Below, piece after piece: positions 1 to 5,093 of a stretch of DNA of 8,751 nucleotides (within the stretch, counting starts at the first letter, position 1; every line of letters starts with the position of its first letter). The notes below the pieces were generated by a model that made no database searches, was not told where the DNA came from, and was given only the letters and a program-made list of their open reading frames with translations. The stretch spans positions 1 to 8,751 of the forward strand of contig JAUYSF010000085.1 in the NCBI GenBank assembly GCA_030696435.1, given 5' to 3'. The DNA is from Desulfoprunum sp. (GTDB lineage Bacteria; Desulfobacterota; Desulfobulbia; Desulfobulbales; Desulfocapsaceae). Both the position numbers and the translations under genes were made by a program.

Positions 1-1
1 T

Positions 2-595
2 GGACCGTATATGCCGATCTACTTCATTACCTCGGCTGCAATGTCTGGCTGTATCGCCATCATCTTCTTCACCTACCTGGCCTACCGAGTGAACAACTGG
101 CAGATGAGCGATGAGATGAAGGGCTCGATGGAGTCTGTAGCGAAAGTCGGCGCTCTGCTGCTGGCGATCATCATGTTTTTCACGACCTGGAAGATGATCA
201 GCGGCGTGACCGGCCAGGCCCCCGGCAAATACGAGGCAATTATGGCCCTGGTGAGCGGCCCCTATGCCATGAATTTCTGGGGTGGCGAGGTGTTTCTCGG
301 CATGGTCCTGCCCTTTGTGATCATCATGCTGGTCAAGGGTAAGAATATGAACGCCCTGTTCATCGCCTCTCTCGCCGGCATGGTCGGCATCTTCTTCATG
401 CGCTATGACCTGGTGATCGTCGGCCAGCTGATCCCGAACTTTCACGGCATGGGCCTGATTGATTACCCGGAGTTGTTGACCTATGTGCCGACCCTGCATG
501 AGAACCTGGTGGTACTGGGCGGCATCGCCTTCTGTGTCATGCTCTTTCTCATGGGTGAAAAGTTGTTTCGCGGCCATCTCTCCGAAGATCACTGA
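2..595 (+). CDS. NrfD-family membrane subunit, C-terminal half (5' truncated by window)
   Basis: This is the carboxy-terminal half of an NrfD/PsrC-type polytopic membrane protein, the subunit that exchanges electrons with quinone in complexes of the Nrf, Psr, Ttr and Dsr type. The frame is open from base 2, so the ATG at 11 is an internal methionine and the true start lies upstream. It aligns visibly with the complete paralogue at 2871-4052, starting near residue 198 of that protein, so roughly half is missing. Hydrophobic segments alternate with short loops. Shared landmarks include FW...E...G.VLPF, an R(Y/F)..V..GQ(L/I).P stretch, a final helix rich in Gly, and the ending GE(K/R)LF followed by an acidic tail in DH. 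The Fe-S gene follows after 108 nt and is its probable partner. Family assignment is firm; the exact complex is not known. Confidence 0.88.
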   Translation, partial: GPYMPIYFITSAAMSGCIAIIFFTYLAYRVNNWQMSDEMKGSMESVAKVGALLLAIIMFFTTWKMISGVTGQAPGKYEAIMALVSGPYAMNFWGGEVFLGMVLPFVIIMLVKGKNMNALFIASLAGMVGIFFMRYDLVIVGQLIPNFHGMGLIDYPELLTYVPTLHENLVVLGGIAFCVMLFLMGEKLFRGHLSEDH

Positions 596-703
596 GGATT
601 TGTTGCCTTGAGCTGGGAGTTTCGGAATATTGATTGAGCTGATGTTTGCCTCCTGTCGATAGCAGGCAGGATTATGCAAGATACTTACAGGGAGTGAAAG
701 AGC

Positions 704-1456
704 ATGAGAATTGACGATTTGCAGCAATTGAAAAGCGAAAGCCCGGAGACTCTACCATCCGCCGAGCGCCGAAAATTTTTGAAGATGGGATTGGTGGTGA
801 CGGGTGTCTATCTGAGTGGCACTGTTTTATCGCTGACCTCTGTCCGCGATGCACATGCCGAGGATGTAGTGCCCGAAGTGGGGAAGTACCCCTATGGCCC
901 GCATTATTCGATGGTCATACGGGAGAAGCTCTGTATCGATTGTGAACGATGCAAAGAGGCCTGTGTCAAAACGAACAGCGTGCCGGTGTACGGCTTCCGT
1001 ACGACTATTCTGGAGAAGCGCAGGGCCATTGCCAACGGTGAGCATGAGACCATCTTTATGCCGGTTTTGTGCAATCAGTGCAATCGGCCACCCTGTGTCC
1101 GGGTCTGCCCTACCACGGCCACCTGGAAGGACAAGAAGACCGGTATCGTGATGATGAACTCTGCACGCTGTATCGGTTGCAAGACCTGCATGACGGCCTG
1201 CCCCTACAATGCCAGGTATTTCAAGGAAGAAACCAGGGCTGTTGACAAGTGTGACTTCTGCTGGGAAAGCCGCCTGTCCAAAGGGGAAAAGACCACGGCC
1301 TGTGCTGAGGCCTGTCCGGCGGATGTGCGGGTTTTCGGCGATCTGGCCGATACAAAAAGCAGAGTCTTTGAGCTGTTGCATTCACCTGAAACGATGATCT
1401 GGGTCCTTCGCCCGGAAGCCGGCGCTTTACCGAATGTCTATTATGTGAATGTCTAG
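704..1456 (+). CDS. Tat-exported 4x[4Fe-4S] ferredoxin subunit (NrfC/PsrB/DsrO type)
   Basis: This is a periplasmic iron-sulfur electron-transfer subunit of 250 residues. R22-R23 in ERRKFLKMG starts a twin-arginine signal, followed by a hydrophobic stretch (about 28-46) and a likely cleavage after A-H-A (residue 52). Sixteen cysteines form four clusters' worth of ligands in the classical order: C77/80/83/87, C123/126/131/135, C156/159/162/166 and C183/186/200/204. No ligand is missing, so all four [4Fe-4S] clusters should form. The usual role in the family is to bridge an NrfD-type quinone subunit and a catalytic or cytochrome subunit. Here it sits between an NrfD gene and a triheme cytochrome, which fits that role. 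Start choice: a GGGAG-like site lies about 10 nt before the ATG and the Tat motif is at the expected distance. The specific complex cannot be named from this window. Confidence 0.93.
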   Translation: MRIDDLQQLKSESPETLPSAERRKFLKMGLVVTGVYLSGTVLSLTSVRDAHAEDVVPEVGKYPYGPHYSMVIREKLCIDCERCKEACVKTNSVPVYGFRTTILEKRRAIANGEHETIFMPVLCNQCNRPPCVRVCPTTATWKDKKTGIVMMNSARCIGCKTCMTACPYNARYFKEETRAVDKCDFCWESRLSKGEKTTACAEACPADVRVFGDLADTKSRVFELLHSPETMIWVLRPEAGALPNVYYVNV

Positions 1457-1548
1457 GGCTGATTGCTCGCTATTCCAGGTCTCTTCTGTTACCTGCTCCG
1501 TGCGTGGGCATGATGATTTGGCGGCAAGAAGAGCGGTGGTTGATACAT

Positions 1549-1553
1549 GGGAG
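1549..1553 (+). promoter_or_regulatory. Ribosome binding site that fixes the cytochrome start
   Basis: GGGAG lies 8 nt before the ATG at 1562. It overlaps the alternative in-frame ATG at 1547, which has no good site of its own. The downstream start also puts MKKS directly before the hydrophobic core of the signal peptide. The start at 1562 is therefore preferred. Confidence 0.6.
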
Positions 1554-1561
1554 AAGAAAAA

Positions 1562-1990
1562 ATGAAAAAGAGTTTGATGGTAATAGTCCTTGGCGTTCTG
1601 ATGTTGTCCGGTGGCTGGCTCCTGGCTGCAGATGAAAAAAAGGCCGCGGAGCCCTATGATGAGGATACCTATGGCCCTGAGGCCCCGATAGTCTGGGATA
1701 AGCCGGTGAAGAGTGTGGTCTTTGACCATAAAGTTCACACTCAGGGACAGGGGCTTGAGTGTGATTCCTGTCATGATGAGCTTTTTAGCCAGGAGGCCGG
1801 GGCCGCCCAGGAGAAGAAAGATTTCACCATGAAGACGCTTTATGACGGAGGCTATTGTGGATCCTGTCATGACGGAGAGACTGCCTTCGCCTCGAACAAG
1901 CGCTGTACCAGTTGTCATATCGGTGTTCGCGGCCAGGCAAGGCTCACTGGTGGCAAGGACAAAGCTGAAGAAGGTCATGCTAAGGATTGA
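1562..1990 (+). CDS. c7-type triheme cytochrome c, periplasmic
   Basis: This is a secreted multihaem electron carrier of 142 residues. A Sec signal (KK, then a hydrophobic core at about 5-21, cleavage near LLA-AD) precedes three CxxCH haem motifs: C67-C70-H71, C99-C102-H103 and C115-C118-H119. H56 and H59 in FDHKVH are typical distal ligands. The layout (W..P..SVVFDHKVH, CDSCH, then YCGSCHDG..AF and a closely following CTSCH) matches the c7-type triheme family found in anaerobic deltaproteobacteria. Only six histidines are available, and the sixth (H139) is in the charged C-terminal tail. One haem may therefore be His/Met-ligated, for example through M90, or be five-coordinate. It follows the Fe-S gene by about 105 nt and is followed by a terminator, so it closes the operon. 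Its likely job is to take or give electrons to the Fe-S/NrfD module in the periplasm. Confidence 0.92.
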   Translation: MKKSLMVIVLGVLMLSGGWLLAADEKKAAEPYDEDTYGPEAPIVWDKPVKSVVFDHKVHTQGQGLECDSCHDELFSQEAGAAQEKKDFTMKTLYDGGYCGSCHDGETAFASNKRCTSCHIGVRGQARLTGGKDKAEEGHAKD

Positions 1991-2014
1991 TCCCTTCTGT
2001 TAAAATGTGTCTGC

Positions 2015-2049
2015 AAAAAGGATCGGAGTTTCTCCGGTCCTTTTTTTTT
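2015..2049 (+). terminator. Rho-independent terminator of the first respiratory operon
   Basis: A nine-pair stem (GGATCGGAG with CTCCGGTCC, one G-U pair) closes a TTT loop. It is flanked by five A on the left and followed by nine T. It begins 25 nt after the cytochrome stop codon and separates this operon from the regulatory region of the next. Confidence 0.95.
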
Positions 2050-2163
2050 CTCTATTTTTCCGTTGTTTCCCATAGATCCCCACTCCGCCAAAGTCGGTTT
2101 CTCTATTTTCTGGTTGGAGGACGCATTTCCTGCCGACCAGATACCTGCTTTCTTCTCTATGGT

Positions 2164-2176
2164 GCGCAATCTGCGC
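2164..2176. promoter_or_regulatory. Operator-like dyad 1 (GCGCA-N3-TGCGC)
   Basis: This is a perfect five-base inverted repeat around ATC. The stretch GCGCAATCTGCGCCC (2164-2178) recurs with a single change at 2337-2351, which makes chance unlikely. It lies about 360 bp before the predicted start of transcription from the sigma-54 promoter. It is probably a regulator binding site; the regulator is unknown. Confidence 0.55.
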
Positions 2177-2324
2177 CCATCCTTCCGTGTATTTCGTTTA
2201 ACATATTGAAAGTTAACAATAAAATATCATAAATTTGGTAAAAACCGTACCTTTCTCACCGATATTACCGGGCAGTTCTTGCAGGAAAACTCTTTAATAT
2301 CTTTATATATCAGTACATTACGCA

Positions 2325-2337
2325 CCATGATTCATGG
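2325..2337. promoter_or_regulatory. Perfect 13-bp palindrome CCATGA-T-TCATGG
   Basis: This is a perfect six-base inverted repeat with a one-base centre. Its last two bases (GG) are also the first two bases of the next dyad, so two proteins could compete or touch here. It has a different sequence from the CGCA-type sites. A binding role is inferred from symmetry and position only. Confidence 0.35.
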
Positions 2338-2350
2338 CGCATTCTGCGCC
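2336..2350. promoter_or_regulatory. Operator-like dyad 2 (GGCGCA-TTC-TGCGCC)
   Basis: This is a perfect six-base inverted repeat around TTC, the best-formed copy of the motif. Its centre lies about 187 bp before the predicted transcription start and 34 bp before the centre of the site at 2370-2384. That is a normal position for an enhancer site of a sigma-54 activator. Half-site shape and copy number support a real operator; the cognate protein is not identified. Confidence 0.62.
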
Positions 2351-2360
2351 CTTACAGATC

Positions 2361-2384
2361 TGCGTCCAGGACGCAAATTGCGCC
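2361..2384. promoter_or_regulatory. Overlapping dyads 3 and 4 (TGCGTCC-A-GGACGCA and GACGCA-AAT-TGCGCC)
   Basis: Two symmetries share one half-site. TGCGTCC and GGACGCA (2361-2375) form a perfect inverted repeat around a single A. GACGCA and TGCGCC (2370-2384) form the same CGCA-N3-TGCG dyad seen at the other sites, with one mismatch. The heptamer GGACGCA also occurs alone at 2119-2125. The centre of the second dyad is about 153 bp before the predicted start. Confidence 0.55.
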
Positions 2385-2503
2385 AATAAGGGGAGGGTTG
2401 GCTTATGCGATGAGCGCGATTTCGATCAACTCAACTTTAATAAATGGTGAAAATATAAGGATATATTCTGTCGTGCTATTCTTTTCCCCGTCTTTGTTGC
2501 CGA

Positions 2504-2519
2504 TGGCATGCCTCTTGCT
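2504..2519 (+). promoter_or_regulatory. Sigma-54 (-24/-12) promoter
   Basis: TGGCATGCCTCTTGCT matches the RpoN consensus (TGGCAYG-N4-TTGCW) in every fixed base, with GG at 2505-2506 and GC at 2517-2518 at the required spacing. Transcription should begin near 2530, giving a leader of about 43 nt before the ATG at 2573. Such promoters need an ATP-dependent activator bound upstream, and the dyads at 2164-2384 are candidates for its sites. It should drive the small membrane protein, NrfD and MerR genes. Confidence 0.85.
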
Positions 2520-2572
2520 CTTTAAGAAGTAGCTTAACTAACGGCTTCAGCAAATGGGACAGGAGGAACATC

Positions 2573-2818
2573 ATGAGAACATTACACAGTAGACGGGCAG
2601 CAGGAAGGTCACCGGTCGGTATCTGGCGGTTCATACGAGGGCATCGTCTGCAGGTGACAGAGGTATGCTGGTTTTCTGTTGCGCTCATACTCTTTCTGCT
2701 CCTTGGTCCTTTTGCGGCCCCGATAGTGGTTTTGGCCCTCTTTAGTCTGCCCGCCGAAGAGAGAGGAACGTCTGAGCCTGAAACCTTTCAGGAGGCTGTC
2801 CATTTCCAGTTACGCTGA
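2573..2818 (+). CDS. Small single-helix membrane protein of unknown function
   Basis: This is an 81-residue protein not recognised as a named family. A perfect AGGAGG lies 6 nt before the ATG, and it is the first gene after the sigma-54 promoter, which together make it a real gene. The first 30 residues are strongly basic (nine Arg plus His). One long hydrophobic stretch follows at about 31-59, split by a GPFAAP kink, and then an acidic tail (AEERGTSEPE). By the positive-inside rule the N-terminus would be cytoplasmic. No cysteine cluster, haem motif or quinone signature is present; the only Cys is C32. It precedes the NrfD gene by 52 nt. A small accessory or assembly subunit of that protein is a reasonable guess but is inference only. 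Confidence 0.72.
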   Translation: MRTLHSRRAAGRSPVGIWRFIRGHRLQVTEVCWFSVALILFLLLGPFAAPIVVLALFSLPAEERGTSEPETFQEAVHFQLR

Positions 2819-2870
2819 CAAATGATGAAGATCTCGGGAAACAAAGAATAATTAATGCAGGAGGCCTACA

Positions 2871-4052
2871 ATGAAAGAGAACATCACGGCAACGCTCCCT
2901 TCCCGGATAGTGGTGACCCGTCCGGCGATCAATATACTCATGACGGTTACCATTCTGTGTATTCTGGCAGGAATAGCCGGCGGAATCTATGCCCAGGTCA
3001 TCGGCCATGATCACGCCTTTGCCAACACCCGGGAGATGCCCTGGGGCATGTTGATCGGGGTCTATGCCTACTTTGCCATTATCTCAACGGGGCTCTGTCT
3101 GCTGGCGGCAATCAGCCATCTCTTCGGCGGCAATAATCTCGCCCCTCTGGCCAACCGGATGGTCTGGTTGTCGATCATCTCGCTGCTTGGGGCCTTTCTC
3201 GTTATCGGTCTGGAGATTGAAAACCCATGGCGGATGCCGCTCGGAGTCCTGCTGCATCCCAATCTGACCTCGAATATCTGGTGGATGGGCACACTCTACG
3301 GCCTGGCGGTAGGGATCATGCTGATCGAATTCTATCTGATACTCAGTCGTCGCTTTGCCCTTGCCCTTATCCTCGGGGTGGCGGGCGCAGTGGCCGAGAC
3401 CCTGGCAAACAGCAATCTCGGATCGGTTTTTGCCTCGATTAACGCCCGGCCTTTTTGGTACGGTTCGCAGTTGCCCATCTTCTTTCTGGCCTGCGCCTTC
3501 CTCTCCGGCGCTGCGGCAGTAGTCATGTTTACCCACTATTCCCATGTCCTTGCCAGAAAGCAGATGACTCCCACGGTTTTCTCCGGCATGCAGACCGCCG
3601 GCAAGGTCATGATCCTAATGATCTTTCTGATCAGTATCGCCAATGCCTGGAAATTCGCTAATGCCTATACCGGTAACGAAGAGATGATCCTGACGGCAGA
3701 TGCCCTGGTGCATGGTCCTCTGGCCACGAGCTTCTGGGTATTCGAGATTGCCATTGGTCTGGTCCTGCCCTTTGCTCTGATGATCGCCACCCGGCTGAAT
3801 TCAGTCCAGGCCATGTCGACAGCGGCGCTGATGGTCCTGGTCGGCCAGTTCTTCTCGCGATTCAATATGGTTGTTTCCGGCCAGATAGTACCCCAGTATT
3901 ACGGTTATAACGAGTTGCCCCTGTATCTGTCCTATCTGCCAACGGCTGCTGAATTTCTGCTGGTCATTGGTGGCATTGGCCTGGTCGGTTTTGGTTTTCT
4001 GGCCGGTGAACGGCTCTTTCCTTCGGTTTTTTCTACCGACCGGGATCATTGA
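2871..4052 (+). CDS. NrfD-family polytopic membrane protein, complete
   Basis: This is a full-length NrfD/PsrC-type quinone-interacting membrane protein of 393 residues, the usual length for the family. About nine or ten hydrophobic segments can be seen: roughly 20-43, 58-84, 97-116, 135-158, 162-178, 201-222, 243-262, 284-307, 316-340 and 357-378. The stretch MPWGMLIGVYAYF (56-68) resembles the conserved second helix of the family. Its C-terminal half aligns with the truncated NrfD at the left edge of the window, including GQ(I/L).P and GE(R/K)LF, so the two are paralogues. AGGAGG lies 6 nt before the ATG. No Fe-S or cytochrome gene accompanies it in this unit, which is unusual, since NrfD proteins generally act with a periplasmic Fe-S partner. 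It may share the partner encoded at 704-1456. Control is probably by sigma-54 and the upstream dyads. Confidence 0.92.
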   Translation: MKENITATLPSRIVVTRPAINILMTVTILCILAGIAGGIYAQVIGHDHAFANTREMPWGMLIGVYAYFAIISTGLCLLAAISHLFGGNNLAPLANRMVWLSIISLLGAFLVIGLEIENPWRMPLGVLLHPNLTSNIWWMGTLYGLAVGIMLIEFYLILSRRFALALILGVAGAVAETLANSNLGSVFASINARPFWYGSQLPIFFLACAFLSGAAAVVMFTHYSHVLARKQMTPTVFSGMQTAGKVMILMIFLISIANAWKFANAYTGNEEMILTADALVHGPLATSFWVFEIAIGLVLPFALMIATRLNSVQAMSTAALMVLVGQFFSRFNMVVSGQIVPQYYGYNELPLYLSYLPTAAEFLLVIGGIGLVGFGFLAGERLFPSVFSTDRDH

Positions 4053-4081
4053 TTCAAGGAACTGCGGAGGCAGGTTGTAAA

Positions 4082-4492
4082 ATGAAGCACATGTTGTCAA
4101 TCAACACCACGAGGCAGGCCATGCATACGGATAACAAGGCGATTTTCACGATCGGAATGGCGGCGAAAATGCTTGAGGTACATCCTCGGACCCTGAGAAA
4201 TTATGAGGATAAGGGCCTGATTGTACCGACCCGTAAAGGAGAATGGCGCTACTTCACCATGCACGATATCCAGTGGATTGAATGCCTGCGGGAGATGATC
4301 CATATCCATGGGGTGAGCATCAATGCCATCAAAAAGCTGCTCAAGTATACCCCGTGCTGGAATATCATCGATTGCTCCTTTGAAAAACGAAAATGCTGCT
4401 CAGCCTTCTTCTCCAACACCCTCGTGCCGAAAAAAATCAACCGCGCCGACCAGATCGGTCGGATTGAAGAGCATGAGGATATCGCCGCCTGA
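4082..4492 (+). CDS. MerR/HspR-family regulator with CW-type cysteine motif
   Basis: This is a DNA-binding regulator of 136 residues. The winged helix-turn-helix at about 20-87 is clear (TIGMAAKMLEVHPRTLRNYE, then wing residues GEWRYF) and is closest in style to HspR-like MerR proteins. After a short helix comes a cysteine cluster, C92-W93, C98 and C105-C106, in the spacing CW-x4-C-x6-CC, with the following SAFF. This resembles CW-type cysteine motifs in deltaproteobacterial proteins and could bind a metal or Fe-S cluster, or sense redox state. The frame can be extended to a TTG at 4049 that overlaps the NrfD stop. The ATG at 4082 is preferred because GGAGG (4066-4070) precedes it. Being last in a sigma-54-driven unit, it may regulate its own operon or the neighbouring respiratory genes. 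The family call is firm; the signal it senses is unknown. Confidence 0.88.
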   Translation: MKHMLSINTTRQAMHTDNKAIFTIGMAAKMLEVHPRTLRNYEDKGLIVPTRKGEWRYFTMHDIQWIECLREMIHIHGVSINAIKKLLKYTPCWNIIDCSFEKRKCCSAFFSNTLVPKKINRADQIGRIEEHEDIAA

Positions 4493-4512
4493 GAGGGCGC
4501 TTCGCGCCCTCT
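4492..4512 (+). terminator. GC-rich hairpin after the MerR gene, probable terminator
   Basis: AGAGGGCGC pairs perfectly with GCGCCCTCT around a TTC loop, beginning within the stop codon. The stem is very stable, but the tail (TGTCAAATGG) is not a T-tract. It may terminate weakly, need Rho, or protect the 3' end of the message. It marks the right boundary of the second respiratory unit. Confidence 0.6.
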
Positions 4513-4640
4513 TGTCAAATGGAATTAATCTTAAAGAAACGCATAGTCCTGTGTTTTAGCCATGACAGCTTGATCCCGCCGCCGCATCACCGATTGTTTC
4601 TTGTCCAGCAACTTCTTGCTCAATGATGGTGGGTCTTCCT

Positions 4641-4682
4641 CTCTCCGGGACCATATAGCATGTATGGCAAAACCCCGGAGAG
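4641..4682. repeat. Nested inverted repeat (cruciform or RNA hairpin)
   Basis: CTCTCCGGG (4641-4649) and CCCGGAGAG (4674-4682) are perfect nine-base complements. Inside them CCATA (4651-4655) pairs with TATGG (4663-4667). The result is a two-tier stem with small internal loops. There is no T-tract on either side, so it is not a standard terminator. It could be a fragment of a mobile-element end, a structured RNA or chance. Confidence 0.45.
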
Positions 4683-4916
4683 TTCCCGGCCCATTTTTGG
4701 CTCCCTCCCCAGACTTTGTCGTGAAAGTCCTTCCTGCATAAATATTCAGCAGTCCTGGTTTTGTAATGCTGCCGGATCTTCAAGCCTTTGGAGCTCTCCT
4801 GTTTCAGGTCGATTATCGTTTTAATGATGCTATGCAGAATGAAGGAACTAACACGTTGCATAAAAAGCAATGAAGGGTTTTATATGTAAGTTCAGGCATT
4901 TTAGGCAAGAGCAATG

Positions 4917-4973
4917 GCGCATGAATGCGATTGATTTGAGCTTGCCCCCGGTAAGGTCGCATTCAAGGAGCGC
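4917..4973. repeat. Three-tier inverted repeat upstream of mod
   Basis: TGAATGCGA (4922-4930) and TCGCATTCA (4957-4965) are perfect nine-base complements. Within them CTTGCC (4941-4946) pairs with GGTAAG (4950-4955, one G-U) around CCC. Outside, GCGC at 4917-4920 can pair with GCGC at 4970-4973. It lies about 120 bp before the mod start and ahead of the probable promoter, so it is more likely an operator, a recombination remnant or a small structured RNA than a leader hairpin. Confidence 0.45.
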
Positions 4974-5001
4974 TGAGCTTCTCCGTTTTGATTTGGAGTT
5001 A

Positions 5002-5039
5002 TTCAGAAACTGTTTACGTACTTGTTATTATTTTATAGT
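5002..5039 (+). promoter_or_regulatory. Candidate sigma-70-type promoter for the mod-dinD-res operon
   Basis: In an AT-rich stretch, TATTAT (5026-5031) matches the -10 consensus in five of six bases, with a weak -35 candidate TTCAGA (5002-5007) at 18-bp spacing. An alternative is TATAGT (5034-5039) with TTTACG (5013-5018), at a poor 15-bp spacing. No sigma-54 motif and no clear LexA box are present. A promoter somewhere here is likely; the exact hexamers are uncertain. Confidence 0.3.
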
Positions 5040-5093
5040 GCCCCTCGGTCTGAGTCTGAACCTGGGTAGTACACCGAGAAGGAGAAAATTTTT

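Larger units (their letters stand above)
1991..2572. other. Regulatory intergenic region between the two respiratory units
   Basis: No convincing gene lies in these roughly 580 bases. In order it holds the terminator of the upstream operon, a T-rich stretch, a half-site GGACGCA at 2119-2125, dyad sites at 2164-2176, 2336-2350 and 2361-2384, a separate palindrome at 2325-2337, an AT-rich stretch at about 2430-2470 that could bend, and a sigma-54 promoter at 2504-2519. The short open frames across it lack ribosome sites and recognisable protein features. Confidence 0.7.
4513..5093. other. Intergenic junction without a convincing gene
   Basis: About 580 bases separate the regulator gene from mod. 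Two long inverted-repeat structures (4641-4682 and 4917-4973) and an AT-rich stretch (about 4995-5040) are the visible content. A 104-codon frame runs across 4556-4870 on the minus strand, but it starts with TTG or with ATG codons lacking a good ribosome site and resembles no family known to me. The region probably marks the edge of the accessory island that begins with mod. Confidence 0.6.

Noticed and set aside
646..672. Short hairpin between the first NrfD gene and the Fe-S gene
   Set aside because: The stem is only seven pairs with a bulge and has no T-tract. It is not a terminator, and the genes are probably co-transcribed.
812..828. TGGCAC inside the Fe-S gene as a second sigma-54 promoter
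   Set aside because: The -12 element is missing (TATCG instead of TTGC) at the required distance, and the site lies within a coding region.
1987..2232. Plus-strand open frame after the cytochrome gene
   Set aside because: It translates straight through the intrinsic terminator and the operator-like dyad and has no ribosome site.
4556..4870. Minus-strand open frame of 104 codons in the gene-poor region
   Set aside because: It begins with TTG (nearest ATG also lacks a ribosome site), resembles no family I know, and crosses a perfect nested inverted repeat. It could be a gene remnant, but support is too weak to call it.
5009..5026. Possible LexA box (CTGT...) before mod that would explain dinD control
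   Set aside because: ACTGTTTACGTACTTGTT lacks the matching ACAG or CAG half, so it is not a convincing SOS box of the E. coli type. Other LexA types cannot be excluded by eye.
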